This document shows positions 42,903 to 51,918 of a stretch of DNA of 64,000 nucleotides, one piece after another; position 1 is the stretch's first letter; every line of letters starts with the position of its first letter. Below the pieces are notes generated by a model, which saw nothing but the letters and a program-made list of their open reading frames with translations, had not been told where the DNA came from and searched no databases. The position numbers and the translations under genes are program-made. Origin of the DNA: an uncultured Clostridia bacterium (lineage in GTDB: Bacteria; Bacillota; Clostridia; Christensenellales; Borkfalkiaceae); the NCBI GenBank assembly GCA_947631195.1, contig CANRKK010000005.1, positions 1 to 64,000 of the forward strand, given 5' to 3'.

Positions 42903-44828
42903 TTACGGGCAAACTTTCATTATAACTTTCATCCTGCCCAAATCGCAGGCTGCAATCTGCACGCGCAGCCTGTCGCCTATGCGGAATTTGTGCCGTTTTC
43001 CCTTTAATATATATTTTCCCTCTACGTATTCATAGCTGTCCGGCGGCAGATCCTCCAAAGGTATCATTCCCTCAACGGCGTTGTCCAGTTCGCAGTAGAG
43101 GGCGTGCGCCGTCACGCCCGAGACCGTCCCGTCGAACTCCTCGCCCAATTTATCGTACATGTATGCGAGTTTATACAGGTCGTCCACGCTCCTTTCGGCC
43201 TCGTCGGCAATCCGTTCCCTGTCGGACAGGTCCCTGCCCGCGCTCTCCAAAAGCCCGGCGTACATTTCCCGCGCCTTTTGCCCGCCGCCGTGCAGGGCGC
43301 ATTTAAGCGAGCGGTGCACAAACAGGTCGGGATAGCGGCGGATGGGGGAAGTGAAGTGGCAGTAGCAGTCCGAGGCCAGCCCGAAGTGCTTTAAGTTCTG
43401 CCCGCAGTATCGTGCCTTTTGCATGCTCCTTAACATAACTTTGTTTACTATGCCGAAGTACGGCTTGTCCGCGGCGCAGTCCAAAATATGTTTGTAGTCC
43501 CGCGGTTCGGGCGCGTTACAGTCTGCCCGCACGCTCATTCCGAGGTCGCGCAAAAACGCAAAAAATTCTTCGGCTTTTTCGGGCGAAGGGCTCTCGTGGA
43601 CGCGGTACAGACAGGGCAACTTGTTCTTTTGCATAAATTCCGCCACGGCTTCGTTTGCGGATATCATAAATTGCTCTATTATTTTTTGGGAGATAGTCCT
43701 TTCGGCGGGCGGAATAACTATGTTGCCGTCGCCGTCCACATAAATGTGCGCTTCGTTTATCTCCATATCCACGCAGCCCGCCGCCTTCCGCCTTGCCTCG
43801 AGTAGCAGGCAAAGCTCCTTCATAAGCTCTACGCTCTGCGCTATATCCGCGAACTTTCCGCACGCTTCCGCGTCGCCCTCGCATATGGCGGTAATTTGGG
43901 GATAGGTCATCTTGCGGCGGCTTTTTATAACGCTCTCGTAAATTTCATATTTTTGCCGCGCGCCCTCTCTGTCGAAGGTCATCTCGCAGGTCAGCGCGTA
44001 TCTGTCCTCGCCCTCGTTCAAGGAGCATATCCCGTTTGAAAGCTCTTTGGGGAGCATCGGCAGCACGCGGTCGGGGAAGTACACCGAGGTGCCCCGCTCA
44101 TACGCCTCCCTGTCAAGGCGGGAGCCCTGTTTTACGTAGTGGCTGACGTCGGCTATATGAACGCCCAAAACAAAGCGGCCGTCGGCAATCTCTATGCTCA
44201 CCGCGTCGTCTATATCCCGCGTGTCCTCGCCGTCTATGGTAAATATTATTTTATCTCTCAAATCGCGGCGGTTTTGCGGCGCGGGCAAACTTTTTTCGGC
44301 CTTTTGCGCCTCTTTTATACATTCCTCCGAAAACTCTTCGGCCAGCCCGTATGCGCGTATGATGGACAGTTCCTCGGCCGCAAGTTCCCCCTCGTCGCCC
44401 AATATCTCGGTAATTTTTCCCGAGGGCGCCCTGCCTTTAGGATAGGAGAGTATCTCGCAGGCAACCTTTTCGCCGTCCTGCGCGCCGCCCGTCATTCCGC
44501 GCGGAATAAACACCGCCGGCCGTCTTTGGTCGTCGGGATAAACCCGCGCCGACCGCCTGTCAAACACCAAAGTGCCTATAACGGGGGAGGGGTTGCGCTC
44601 GGTTATGCTCACTATCGCCGCCTCGTCCGCCGTGCCGTTCACGTGATAAAAATTCACTTTGTCGCCGTGGTATGCGCCGTTCAAAGCGCGGTGGGGCACA
44701 AAGAAGTCCTTGCCGCCGCCGTCTGGCGCGATAAAGGCAAACCCGCGCTCGTTTGCGCGCACGACGCCCGTGAGGATCTTGACGTCGCGCCCCTTTATAA
44801 AATGTCTGTCGCTGTGATATTTTTTCAT
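42903..44828 (-). CDS. rnr: Ribonuclease R
   Basis: 641 residues, a 3'-5' exoribonuclease. There is an N-terminal cold-shock domain (GRDVKILTGVVRANERGFAF), an RNB domain with the catalytic-metal motif DTRDIDDAVSIE (near 213-224), and a C-terminal S1 domain. It is somewhat shorter than the E. coli enzyme because the extra N- and C-terminal tails are missing. ATG 44828 is chosen over the much longer frame, whose N-terminus runs back through the secG terminator. RNase R with SmpB clears nonstop mRNA during trans-translation. Confidence 0.95.
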   Translation of the reverse strand: MKKYHSDRHFIKGRDVKILTGVVRANERGFAFIAPDGGGKDFFVPHRALNGAYHGDKVNFYHVNGTADEAAIVSITERNPSPVIGTLVFDRRSARVYPDDQRRPAVFIPRGMTGGAQDGEKVACEILSYPKGRAPSGKITEILGDEGELAAEELSIIRAYGLAEEFSEECIKEAQKAEKSLPAPQNRRDLRDKIIFTIDGEDTRDIDDAVSIEIADGRFVLGVHIADVSHYVKQGSRLDREAYERGTSVYFPDRVLPMLPKELSNGICSLNEGEDRYALTCEMTFDREGARQKYEIYESVIKSRRKMTYPQITAICEGDAEACGKFADIAQSVELMKELCLLLEARRKAAGCVDMEINEAHIYVDGDGNIVIPPAERTISQKIIEQFMISANEAVAEFMQKNKLPCLYRVHESPSPEKAEEFFAFLRDLGMSVRADCNAPEPRDYKHILDCAADKPYFGIVNKVMLRSMQKARYCGQNLKHFGLASDCYCHFTSPIRRYPDLFVHRSLKCALHGGGQKAREMYAGLLESAGRDLSDRERIADEAERSVDDLYKLAYMYDKLGEEFDGTVSGVTAHALYCELDNAVEGMIPLEDLPPDSYEYVEGKYILKGKRHKFRIGDRLRVQIAACDLGRMKVIMKVCP

Positions 44829-44842
44829 CTTTATGTAATAAT

Positions 44843-44866
44843 AAAGGCGGCCTCGAAGCCGCCTTT
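44843..44866 (-). terminator. Hairpin between secG and rnr
   Basis: AAAGGCGGC / GCCGCCTTT, loop of six, followed on the minus strand by ATTATTA. It could stop most secG transcripts and limit read-through into rnr. Confidence 0.65.
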
Positions 44867-44878
44867 GTAAACTTAATT

Positions 44879-45160
44879 TTAACCTAAAAGCAGAGGGAAT
44901 ATAATCTGCACGATGTACACGGCTATCGACAAAACCGTTATAACCGCCAAACTTACCCAGGTCCATTTTTTGAGCTTGGCCTCGATGCTGTTTCCCTTGT
45001 GCTTGCCGAAGAAAGTTTCGCTCGAAGCGGTGATACCCTGGATACCTTCGGAGTTACTCTTTTGGAAAAGCACCATAAGTATGGTTACAAGCGCCGTCAA
45101 AAATATAAGTATAAGGCATATGGAACATAATATAACGTATGTGTACCACAATCCGTTCAT
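44879..45160 (-). CDS. secG: Preprotein translocase subunit SecG
   Basis: 93 residues with two membrane helices (about 4-30 and 68-91). The conserved loop LFQKSNSEGIQGITASSETF (31-50) is the SecG signature. It is part of the SecYEG channel. GAGG precedes the ATG. Next downstream are rnr and smpB, the usual Gram-positive arrangement. Confidence 0.95.
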   Translation of the reverse strand: MNGLWYTYVILCSICLILIFLTALVTILMVLFQKSNSEGIQGITASSETFFGKHKGNSIEAKLKKWTWVSLAVITVLSIAVYIVQIIFPLLLG

Positions 45161-45249
45161 AATTTCAACCTCTGTTTTTATTGTTACCTTGCAATTATAT
45201 CATACGCAAAACCATTTTACAATCAAAAACGGCCCCGATACAAAAAAAT

Positions 45250-46209
45250 TTATTCCGATTTTTTATTTTGCAGGCTCTTTTCCCCGAATTTATTTATCAC
45301 AAATATTCCCAGGCACACCAAAACGAGCGCCAAAAGGGTAAACCAACTCAAAAGCTGGTCGCTCTCTTGCAAAATCAACGCCGAAAACACCGCCCCGAAC
45401 AGCGGGTTGGTGCTCTTGAACACCGCCACCTTGGAAACGGGATTGTACCTCAAAAGAAAGCTCTGCAACGTGAACGCGCAGGCCGACAAAAACGCAAGGT
45501 AGACAAGCATAAACGCCGCGCCCGCGTCTATGTGCGTTATTCTTCCGCCCGCCGAAAACCCTATAATAACCAACAGCAGCCCGCCCGAAAGGAACTGCCA
45601 GCCGCAGATTGCCGTCGTGTCCTCGCGCTTTGCAAAAATTTTAACGAATCCCGCCGCCATGGCCGAGGACAGCCCCGAAAGGATTATAAATCCCTCCCCC
45701 AAAAACTTAAAGTCAAACGAAAAATCTTTGCCTATGTTTATTAAAATCACGCCGCCGAACCCCAGAACGCAGCCGAGGAGCTTTACAAGGTTGAACTTTT
45801 CCGTGCGGAACAAAAAGCAGGCGGCAATAATCGTAAAAAACACGCCTAACCCGTTCAAAACGGAGGACTTAACGCCCGTGCAGTTTGCAAGCCCTATGTA
45901 AAAGAAGGTATATTGCAACGCTGTCTGGAACAGAGCCACAACGCCCACGCACCACAGATTTTTTGCCTTGGGCACTAAAAATTTCCTTTTGGAAATGCTC
46001 CCGAACGCTATCACAAACGCGCCCGCAAGCGAAAATCTCGTCCCGGCGAAAAGTATCAGGGAAGGGGGGGAGGAGGTGTCTATTTCAAACAGCCTATAGC
46101 CTATCTTTACGCAGGGGAACGCGCTGCCCCACAAAATGCAGCAGAATATCGCGCACAGGCACACTACCCAGGTCTTGGAAAAAGTTTTTTCGGGTTCCTT
46201 GAATATCAC
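45250..46209 (-). CDS. EamA/DMT-family transporter
   Basis: 319 residues with about ten transmembrane helices in two repeated EamA halves (CILWGSAFPCVKIGY near 20-34; second half from about 180). Members export amino acids or other metabolites; the substrate is unknown. I place the start at GTG 46209 because it lies 6 nt after a TATAAT box (46221-46216), giving a leaderless mRNA. The longer frame to ATG 46263 begins in the gpmI terminator upstream of that promoter. The only other start would be that ATG. Confidence 0.8.
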   Translation of the reverse strand: MIFKEPEKTFSKTWVVCLCAIFCCILWGSAFPCVKIGYRLFEIDTSSPPSLILFAGTRFSLAGAFVIAFGSISKRKFLVPKAKNLWCVGVVALFQTALQYTFFYIGLANCTGVKSSVLNGLGVFFTIIAACFLFRTEKFNLVKLLGCVLGFGGVILINIGKDFSFDFKFLGEGFIILSGLSSAMAAGFVKIFAKREDTTAICGWQFLSGGLLLVIIGFSAGGRITHIDAGAAFMLVYLAFLSACAFTLQSFLLRYNPVSKVAVFKSTNPLFGAVFSALILQESDQLLSWFTLLALVLVCLGIFVINKFGEKSLQNKKSE

Positions 46210-46215
46210 AGTATC

Positions 46216-46244
46216 ATTATATTTAAAATTTATAAATAAGGCAA
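46216..46244 (-). promoter_or_regulatory. Promoter of the EamA gene, leaderless start
   Basis: Minus strand TTGCCT (46244-46239), a 17-bp spacer and TATAAT (46221-46216), then GATACT and the GTG start codon. Confidence 0.65.
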
Positions 46245-46251
46245 ACAAAAA

Positions 46252-46283
46252 CGCCCGCGGCACAAAAATTCATACCGCGGACG
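46252..46283 (-). terminator. Terminator of gpmI
   Basis: Minus strand CGTCCGCGG pairs with CCGCGGGCG (one G-T pair), loop about 14, followed by TTTTTG. Confidence 0.7.
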
Positions 46284-46309
46284 CGCTTTATTTATACTGT
46301 ATTTTCTAT

Positions 46310-47863
46310 TTATTTAATCAGGCACTTCCCCGTCATTCCCTTGGGCACGGGCAAGCCCATAACCGTCAAAAGAGTGGGGGCAAGGTCTGCCAAAATCCCG
46401 TCGTCGCGGAGCGTTGCGTTCTTGTATTTTTCCGAAACGAGCACGACGGGCACGGGGTTTGTGGTGTGCGCGGTGAAGGGTGTGCCGTCCTCCGAAAGCA
46501 GTTTGTCGGCGTTCCCGTGGTCGGCTGTAAGCAGGGCCGAGCCGCCCATCGCAAGAATTTTGTCAAGCACCCTTTTAACGCACTCGTCCACGACGCCCAC
46601 GGCCTTTGTCGCGGCGGGAATAACGCCCGTATGCCCGACCATGTCGCAGTTGGCAAAGTTCAAAATCATGACGTCAAACTTTCCGCTGTCCAACTCTTCA
46701 AGCGCCTTTTCGGTAACGAGGTACGCGCTCATCTCGGGCTGTAAGTCATATGTCGCAACCTTGGGCGAGGGGATAAGGTCGCGCTGTTCTCCCTCGTTGG
46801 GGGCCTCCACGCCGCCGTTGAAAAAGAAGGTCACGTGCGCGTATTTCTCCGTCTCGGCAATGCGCAGCTGGGTCTTGCCCATCTTTGCAAGGTACTCGCC
46901 CAAAGTGTTGTCAAGCGTAGTCTTGGGAAAGGCTATTTCAACCCCCTCAAACTCGGCGTCATACACCGTAAAGCACACGTACGTGGGCGCCAAAAAGCCC
47001 GTTTTTCTCTCAAACGCCGTCCCCTTGGGCACAACAAATTCTTTTTGGGAAAAGGCCCTTGTGATTTGCCTTGCCCTGTCGGGGCGGAAGTTGAAGCATA
47101 TGATGCTGTCCCCCTTTTCGATAAGTCCCAAGGGCTTTCCGTTCTCGTAAATTTTCGTGGGCAGCACAAACTCGTCGGTCACGCCCTTCAAATAGCTCTC
47201 TTCAAGCGCCACAACGGGGTCGCTGGCGCGCACGCCCGTGCCGAGGGTCAGCATATCGTAGGCCTTTTCAATCCTGTCCCAGTTGTTGTCGCGGTCCATC
47301 GCATAGTATCTGCCCGAAACTGAGGCTATCTGCCCGAAGCCCAATTTATCTATTTCGGCTTTCAGCTCCTTCATAAACTCCGCGCCGGAGGTGGGGGAAG
47401 TGTCCCTGCCGTCCATAAAGCAGTGCACGTACGCCGTTTCCAGCCCGCGCTCCTTGGCCATTTTCAAAAGCGCGTAGAGGTGGGTGGAGTGGCTGTGCAC
47501 GCCGCCGGGCCCCAAAAGACCGTACAGGTGCAACTTTTTGCCGCTGTTTTTCGCCGTATCCATTGCCTTTATAAGGGCGGGGTTTTTAAAAAAGTCTCCG
47601 TCCTGAATGGCCTTCGTGATTTTTGTCAGGTCCTGATATACGATGCGCCCCGCGCCCATGTTCAGGTGCCCGACCTCCGAATTGCCCATCTGTCCGTCGG
47701 GTAGCCCAACGCTCAGGCCGCTCGCGCCGAGGCGGGAGGAGGGGTATTCTTTCATAAGTTCGCACACGTTCCTGCTGCCGTTCAGGCACACGCAGTTGCC
47801 GGGGCCCGCGGGAGCCAGCCCGTAGCCGTCCATAATTATAATCGCATAAGGTGTCTTTTTCAT
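46310..47863 (-). CDS. gpmI: 2,3-bisphosphoglycerate-independent phosphoglycerate mutase
   Basis: 517 residues. It interconverts 3- and 2-phosphoglycerate with two Mn ions. The nucleophile Ser62 is in QMGNSEVGHLNMGAG. Metal-binding Asp12 (in MDGYG) and the late DHGNAD motif are present. GAGGxHSH-type residues (GPGGVHSHSTHLY near 118-130) also fit. AAGGAA precedes the ATG. It stands apart from pgk and tpiA, which are within 5 kb on the same strand but with unrelated genes between. Confidence 0.97.
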   Translation of the reverse strand: MKKTPYAIIIMDGYGLAPAGPGNCVCLNGSRNVCELMKEYPSSRLGASGLSVGLPDGQMGNSEVGHLNMGAGRIVYQDLTKITKAIQDGDFFKNPALIKAMDTAKNSGKKLHLYGLLGPGGVHSHSTHLYALLKMAKERGLETAYVHCFMDGRDTSPTSGAEFMKELKAEIDKLGFGQIASVSGRYYAMDRDNNWDRIEKAYDMLTLGTGVRASDPVVALEESYLKGVTDEFVLPTKIYENGKPLGLIEKGDSIICFNFRPDRARQITRAFSQKEFVVPKGTAFERKTGFLAPTYVCFTVYDAEFEGVEIAFPKTTLDNTLGEYLAKMGKTQLRIAETEKYAHVTFFFNGGVEAPNEGEQRDLIPSPKVATYDLQPEMSAYLVTEKALEELDSGKFDVMILNFANCDMVGHTGVIPAATKAVGVVDECVKRVLDKILAMGGSALLTADHGNADKLLSEDGTPFTAHTTNPVPVVLVSEKYKNATLRDDGILADLAPTLLTVMGLPVPKGMTGKCLIK

Positions 47864-48035
47864 ATACGTTTCCTTGAAATTTTTATATTGAAATTATACT
47901 ACACCCGCCTGCGTTTTACAAGCGATACGCGCCGTTTTTTATAATTTTTTGCCGCCCGCCAGACGGCAGTTTGTCATATTTTTACTTGACAATTCCCCGC
48001 CGCGCGGCTATCCTTAAAGGCGGAGTGCAAAAGAT

Positions 48036-48842
48036 ATGGATATAAATTTACTTGCCGCGGAAACCGCGATCGTCCCCACCCGAAACTTAAATCTGCTGTA
48101 TATAATTTTGGACTGCATATTTTTGGCGGTCTACATAGGCCTTTTGATTTGGAAAAAGCGCTATTCCACGCTTATATTCGCCCTCTTCGGCGGCGTGTTA
48201 TACACAATCGTCGACTTCGGCGGCTTCTACCTTATAAGCCATACCCGCACGGTGTATATTAACGGCGAGCTGCAGGGAGCTATGGGCACCTTTTGGGTGC
48301 TTTTATGGATGTCCATGAGCTACGGCTTTACAAACTTTGCGTTCATATGGATCCTTGTCGGCAAGGACAGCTATGCAAAGTATTGGATATTTTTGATTTT
48401 AATGTGGTGGATGATTTGCCCCTCCATATCCGAGCTCGGCGGCGAGGCAACCATAACCACGTCCAGAACGACGGGCGCATATCACGGCTGGATGGGTGTG
48501 GCCCTTGTCATAAGCTATCTTATTTTAATAATTTTGCTGATGCGCAAATCCCCCAAAAAGGCGTTCGTCAACGTGCTGTATCTCTGCCTTATCGGCTTTG
48601 CCGTGCAGTTCGGCTGGGAGTTTTCGCTGCTCGTCAACGGCATCCGTCCCATGAACGAGGCAAGTATCCGCACCCTGATAGTAAATTCCTGTTTGGAAAC
48701 AAACCTCGGCATGCCTCTTATTTATTGTATATTCTACTTCTGGCGTAAGCGCTTCAACGAGGATATGTCCGACGCCCGCCAAAGCTCCCCCGACGGACAG
48801 GATTCCGCAAAAACTCAACACGTTCCCGCAAATCCGCAATAA
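48036..48842 (+). CDS. Unknown polytopic membrane protein
   Basis: 268 residues with six or seven transmembrane helices (near 20-40, 46-70, 86-108, 115-133, 150-172, 182-200 and 215-235). A Gln/Asp/Pro-rich hydrophilic tail follows from 240. No family is recognised. The ribosome site is GGCGGAG. Upstream is a divergent gap with gpmI; downstream is a tandem-repeat region. Signature strings include YTIVDFGGFYLISHTR and AVQFGWEFSLL. Confidence 0.7.
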   Translation: MDINLLAAETAIVPTRNLNLLYIILDCIFLAVYIGLLIWKKRYSTLIFALFGGVLYTIVDFGGFYLISHTRTVYINGELQGAMGTFWVLLWMSMSYGFTNFAFIWILVGKDSYAKYWIFLILMWWMICPSISELGGEATITTSRTTGAYHGWMGVALVISYLILIILLMRKSPKKAFVNVLYLCLIGFAVQFGWEFSLLVNGIRPMNEASIRTLIVNSCLETNLGMPLIYCIFYFWRKRFNEDMSDARQSSPDGQDSAKTQHVPANPQ

Positions 48843-48852
48843 AATTACCCGC

Positions 48853-49205
48853 GTCATTTTGAGCGAGGGCTTTGCCCGACGTACCGAACGCGCAAGCGTT
48901 ACGCATTGCCGAGGGTTTCCTTTGGGAAACGGCAGAATGTTATGAATTGTTCTGCAATTTTTAAATATTTACAAAGCAAGTTAAGCCGTGTCATTTTGTG
49001 CGAGCAAAGCGACGCCCTGCCGAGGGTTCCTTTTGGGAAACGGCAGAATGTTATGAATTGTTCTGCAATTTTTAAATATTTACAAAGCAAGTTAAGCCGT
49101 GTCATTTTGTGCGAGCAAAGCGACGCCCTGCCGAGGGTTCCTTTTGGGAAACGGCAGAGCGTGAGCGAAGCGGTAAGCGAAATAATCCCCCCGTGGGCTG
49201 GTCGA
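48853..49205 (+). repeat. Tandem 111-bp repeat of family C
   Basis: The segment from TGCCGAGGGTT recurs at 48907, 49018 and 49129, a period of exactly 111 bp. Each unit holds GGTTCCTTTTGGGAAAC-type hairpin arms, then GGCAGAATGTTATGAATTGT, TTTAAATATTTACAAAGCAA and GTCATTTTGTGCGAGCAAAG. The third unit switches to the GTAAGCGAAATAATCCCCCC right end. Translatable frames here on either strand are repeat-derived, not genes. Confidence 0.9.
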
Positions 49206-49262
49206 GGTTAGTTGAAACGCTTAACCCTCTATAAAGCATACAAGTAAACAATTCCAAAAAAT

Positions 49263-49290
49263 AGCCGCTGCGGCATACGCCGCAGCGGCT
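49263..49290 (-). terminator. Terminator of the 49331 XRE gene
   Basis: AGCCGCTGCGGC / GCCGCAGCGGCT stem with a 4-nt loop, followed on the minus strand by ATTTTTTGG. Confidence 0.85.
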
Positions 49291-49330
49291 TTGTGCTATA
49301 CATAAAAACCCAAGATATAAATATAAGCGG

Positions 49331-49540
49331 TTACCGCAACCCCAAAATTTCATCTGCCGAAATGTCTAAAACTTCACACAAATTAGCAAAAGTGTCAAGT
49401 GACGGAAACTTATCGAGGCGCATATATTTGCTCACTGTTGATTGGCTAATTCCCAGCCTGTGCGCTATTTCTGTTTGGGAGAGTTTGCTGTCCAAAATTG
49501 CTTCACGCAATCTTTTTTGAATGTCTTGCAATGCTATCAT
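49331..49540 (-). CDS. Small XRE-family repressor
   Basis: 69 residues, a bare Cro/C1-type helix-turn-helix: QTEIAHRLGISQSTVSKYMR (near 23-42), ending DISADEILGLR. ATG 49540 is chosen; the longer frame begins inside the operator region. It is divergent from a lipoprotein gene. The gap between them holds two copies of GCACATTGTG, one near its own start and one inside the spacer of the lipoprotein promoter, so it probably represses both. The layout matches the 19.3-20.8 kb cassette. Confidence 0.88.
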   Translation of the reverse strand: MIALQDIQKRLREAILDSKLSQTEIAHRLGISQSTVSKYMRLDKFPSLDTFANLCEVLDISADEILGLR

Positions 49541-49551
49541 ATCTAAAAAAT

Positions 49552-49601
49552 AGCACATTGTGTCTTATTTGTTTGACATTAGGCACATTGTGCCTTATAA
49601 T
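49552..49601 (+). promoter_or_regulatory. Consensus promoter with palindromic operator in its spacer
   Basis: TTGACA (49573-49578), a 17-bp spacer and TATAAT (49596-49601). The palindrome GGCACA-T-TGTGCC fills 49582-49594 within the spacer. An imperfect copy, AGCACATTGTGTC, lies at 49552-49564. Confidence 0.82.
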
Positions 49602-49666
49602 ATAGCAAAAGAAAGTCCATTATTTAGGATTTTGTTTCTCAAATAAAGTAAGGAGCCAAATTCAAA

Positions 49667-50641
49667 ATGAAACCAAATAAAATTATTTTAAGTTTGATTT
49701 TTGTATTTATTTTTATATTTTCCGCATTTACATTCACCGCCTGCTCTTCAAACTGCCAAGGCTTGACTATCCCAAGCAACCAAAGCAGCGGTGGGGGCAA
49801 CACCTCCGGCGGCTCCGATAGCAACGGCGACGAAAACCAACAAAAATATAGTGATATTGTTACCAAACTTATGACCGACGATTATTATTTTAATATTGCT
49901 CGTACAATATTGTTTGATTCTACAAAATTAGAAAAATACATGCTGCCTGTTCCCTATAAATTTTTGCGGGAACGCGGTCATAACGTGGACGCATATTTAG
50001 AGGGTACACTGAACGTCTTTGCAAGCAGTTATATTTTTGATAACGACCACAACCATATCTACGTTTCTGTCAAGGCGGAAAATGTTTCCTACCACGAGTA
50101 TGGGAATTACTACACCAACTATGTGCTGAAATATTCTTTGACCAACCAGGAATATGAAGATTATATCACTTTAAGCAAAAGTGGAAGCCTACAATCTCTT
50201 TTCTTCATTCAGGAGTTGGACAACCAAAAATCACCCGAAATTGTAAATCAAATAAACATTGCCGTGTCGTCATATGATGATATGATAGAGGGATATTTAA
50301 CTGCTCCAGATATAAACTTTAATAAATATCGCCAAATTGATGTTGATGTTTACACATGTAATAAAGATGAATTGGAAGTTTCTATACGTGAAGCCGGGCC
50401 ATCAAATATGTTCACATCAAAAATCGGCAAAATAAAATTGCTGCCATCACTTCTTGTAGGCTTCGCAACCTACGATAATAATGTTAAATATATGTCGCAG
50501 CCGGCTGCAATGAATTACGGCAATTTGGCAGAATATCAATCTTCCGTGCAAGACATAACAGCTTTTAGTTATGGAAGTCAAGTAACAGGAACTAACCCTT
50601 ATTCATATGATTTATTTGATAAGGTTAATGACAAAACTTGA
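49667..50641 (+). CDS. Lipoprotein of unknown function
   Basis: 324 residues. A signal peptide with lipobox FTAC (Cys near 26) is followed by a Ser/Gly/Asn-rich linker (about 38-60), then a mixed domain of ~260 residues with strings such as HIYVSVKAENVSYHEYG and YRQIDVDVYTCNKDELEV. No family is recognised. It is A+T-rich compared with neighbours. It is driven by a consensus promoter whose spacer carries a palindromic operator, and it ends at a strong terminator. It is probably held off by the divergent XRE repressor until an unknown signal. Confidence 0.75.
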   Translation: MKPNKIILSLIFVFIFIFSAFTFTACSSNCQGLTIPSNQSSGGGNTSGGSDSNGDENQQKYSDIVTKLMTDDYYFNIARTILFDSTKLEKYMLPVPYKFLRERGHNVDAYLEGTLNVFASSYIFDNDHNHIYVSVKAENVSYHEYGNYYTNYVLKYSLTNQEYEDYITLSKSGSLQSLFFIQELDNQKSPEIVNQINIAVSSYDDMIEGYLTAPDINFNKYRQIDVDVYTCNKDELEVSIREAGPSNMFTSKIGKIKLLPSLLVGFATYDNNVKYMSQPAAMNYGNLAEYQSSVQDITAFSYGSQVTGTNPYSYDLFDKVNDKT

Positions 50642-50656
50642 TATTTTATAATTTAA

Positions 50657-50688
50657 GCGAGCGGCGCGCCATTCGGCCCGCCGCTCGC
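50657..50688 (+). terminator. Terminator of the lipoprotein gene
   Basis: GCGAGCGGCG / CGCCGCTCGC, 10-bp stem, loop of 12, followed by ACTTTATT. Confidence 0.8.
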
Positions 50689-50730
50689 ACTTTATTAACA
50701 CCCCACATAGGTCCCCCCTAAAAGGAGCAG

Positions 50731-50787
50731 ACCAAAAAAAGGCTCCCCTTAGCAAGGGGAGCTGTCTGCGTACTGAGGGGATTGTTA
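50731..50787 (+). repeat. Family D dispersed repeat, compact copy
   Basis: GGCTCCCCTTAGCAAGGGGAGCTGTCTGCGTACTGAGGGGATTGTT layout, same as 18319-18380. A further inverted repeat (TTTGCACCAT 50859-50868 / ATGGTGCAAA 50892-50901) lies beyond it. The stretch 50689-50971 has no supported gene. Confidence 0.75.
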
Positions 50788-50971
50788 CGGCGCAAGCAGG
50801 CTACGCTTTTGCGCCGCAAGATACAATTTGCAAATCCTTTTGTCTGAGCTGAGGTGAATTTGCACCATTATATATTGGTGCGCCCCTAAAAATGGTGCAA
50901 AGAGGAGCGGAGCTCCTCAAACTCACTGAAAATTGAAGGGCGTGCAACCGCCCGAAATTTTCGTGAATTAC

Positions 50972-51718
50972 TTACTTATCATAATTCACAATCGTTGCAA
51001 AATCAAGTTTAAGCGAAGCTCCTCCAATAAGCCCGCCGTCAATGTCGGGCTGAGCCATAAGCCCCTTGCAGTTTTTGGCGTTCATGGAGCCGCCGTATTG
51101 AATAATCACCTTTTGCGCGCACATGGGGCAGAACAATTCCCCGATTTTCTTTCTTATATGCGCAATCGTCTCCTGAGCCTGCTCGTCGGTGGCGGTCTTG
51201 CCCGTGCCTATCGCCCACACCGGCTCGTATGCAATAACAACCTTTGTTATATCTTCAATTCCGTCCAAGCCTACGGTAAGCTGTCTGTCCAGCACAGCGT
51301 CCGTCTTGCCCGCTTCGCGCTCGGCAAGCATCTCGCCCACGCACACGATGGGGGTGAGCCCCGCCTTTAAAGCGGCGTGCAGGCGCATATTTACGCTCTC
51401 GTCCGTCTCGCCGAAGTATTGCCGCCGCTCGCTGTGCCCGATAATAACGTACTCCACGCCGTACTCTTTAAGCATCTCGGCGGAAATCTCGCCCGTGTAC
51501 GCGCCCGAGGGAGCCCAGTGCACGTTTTCCGCGCCAATTTTGATATTGCTGCCGGCCGCGGCTTTCACCATTGCGGGGATAAGAATGGCGGGAACGCACA
51601 ACGCCACGTCGCAGTTCGCGTCCTTCACAAGCGGCTTTAAGTCCTCGATGAGTTTTGCGCCGCTCGCCGCCGTCATATTCATTTTCCAGTTTCCCGCAAT
51701 AAAGGGTTTTCTGCTCAT
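50972..51718 (-). CDS. tpiA: Triosephosphate isomerase
   Basis: 248 residues. Lys12 (in NWKMN), His95 (in IGHSERR) and Glu165 (in AYEPVWAIGTG) are the catalytic residues at their usual positions. It interconverts dihydroxyacetone phosphate and glyceraldehyde 3-phosphate. CAGGAGAG precedes the ATG. It is on the same strand as pgk and gpmI but separated from pgk by an unrelated lipoprotein gene and repeats. Confidence 0.98.
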   Translation of the reverse strand: MSRKPFIAGNWKMNMTAASGAKLIEDLKPLVKDANCDVALCVPAILIPAMVKAAAGSNIKIGAENVHWAPSGAYTGEISAEMLKEYGVEYVIIGHSERRQYFGETDESVNMRLHAALKAGLTPIVCVGEMLAEREAGKTDAVLDRQLTVGLDGIEDITKVVIAYEPVWAIGTGKTATDEQAQETIAHIRKKIGELFCPMCAQKVIIQYGGSMNAKNCKGLMAQPDIDGGLIGGASLKLDFATIVNYDK

Positions 51719-51804
51719 AATACTCTCCTGAATGATTTTTTCCGAAACATTATATCACACCGCTCCGCCAAATGCAATCGCTCCGCTCTAAAAATTATTT
51801 AAAT

Positions 51805-51884
51805 GTTTTTGGGCGGACCGAGCGTTACAACCTCAACCTGCGTTAGCCATACATTCCGCTGAGCGCTACAACCCCGTTTCAACA
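51805..51884 (+). repeat. Family A dispersed repeat, copy 3
   Basis: TTTTTGGGCGGACCGAGCGT, then ACAACCTCAACCTGCGTTAG and CCATACATTCCGCTGAGCGC, ending CCCGTTTCAACA. No other gene lies in 51719-51986. Confidence 0.8.
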
Positions 51885-51890
51885 AACAAG

Positions 51891-51918
51891 CGGCGGGCGC
51901 GAAAATTCGCGCCCGCCG
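51891..51918 (-). terminator. Terminator of the 51987 lipoprotein gene
   Basis: CGGCGGGCGCGAA / TTCGCGCCCGCCG, a 13-bp perfect stem with a 2-nt centre. Confidence 0.8.

Noticed and set aside
48853-49205. CRISPR array at the tandem repeat
   Set aside because: Repeats are 111 bp with no unique spacers and no cas genes.
48899-49211. Repetitive frames in both directions at 48.9-49.2 kb
   Set aside because: They encode two copies of the same peptide only because the DNA is a 111-bp tandem repeat.
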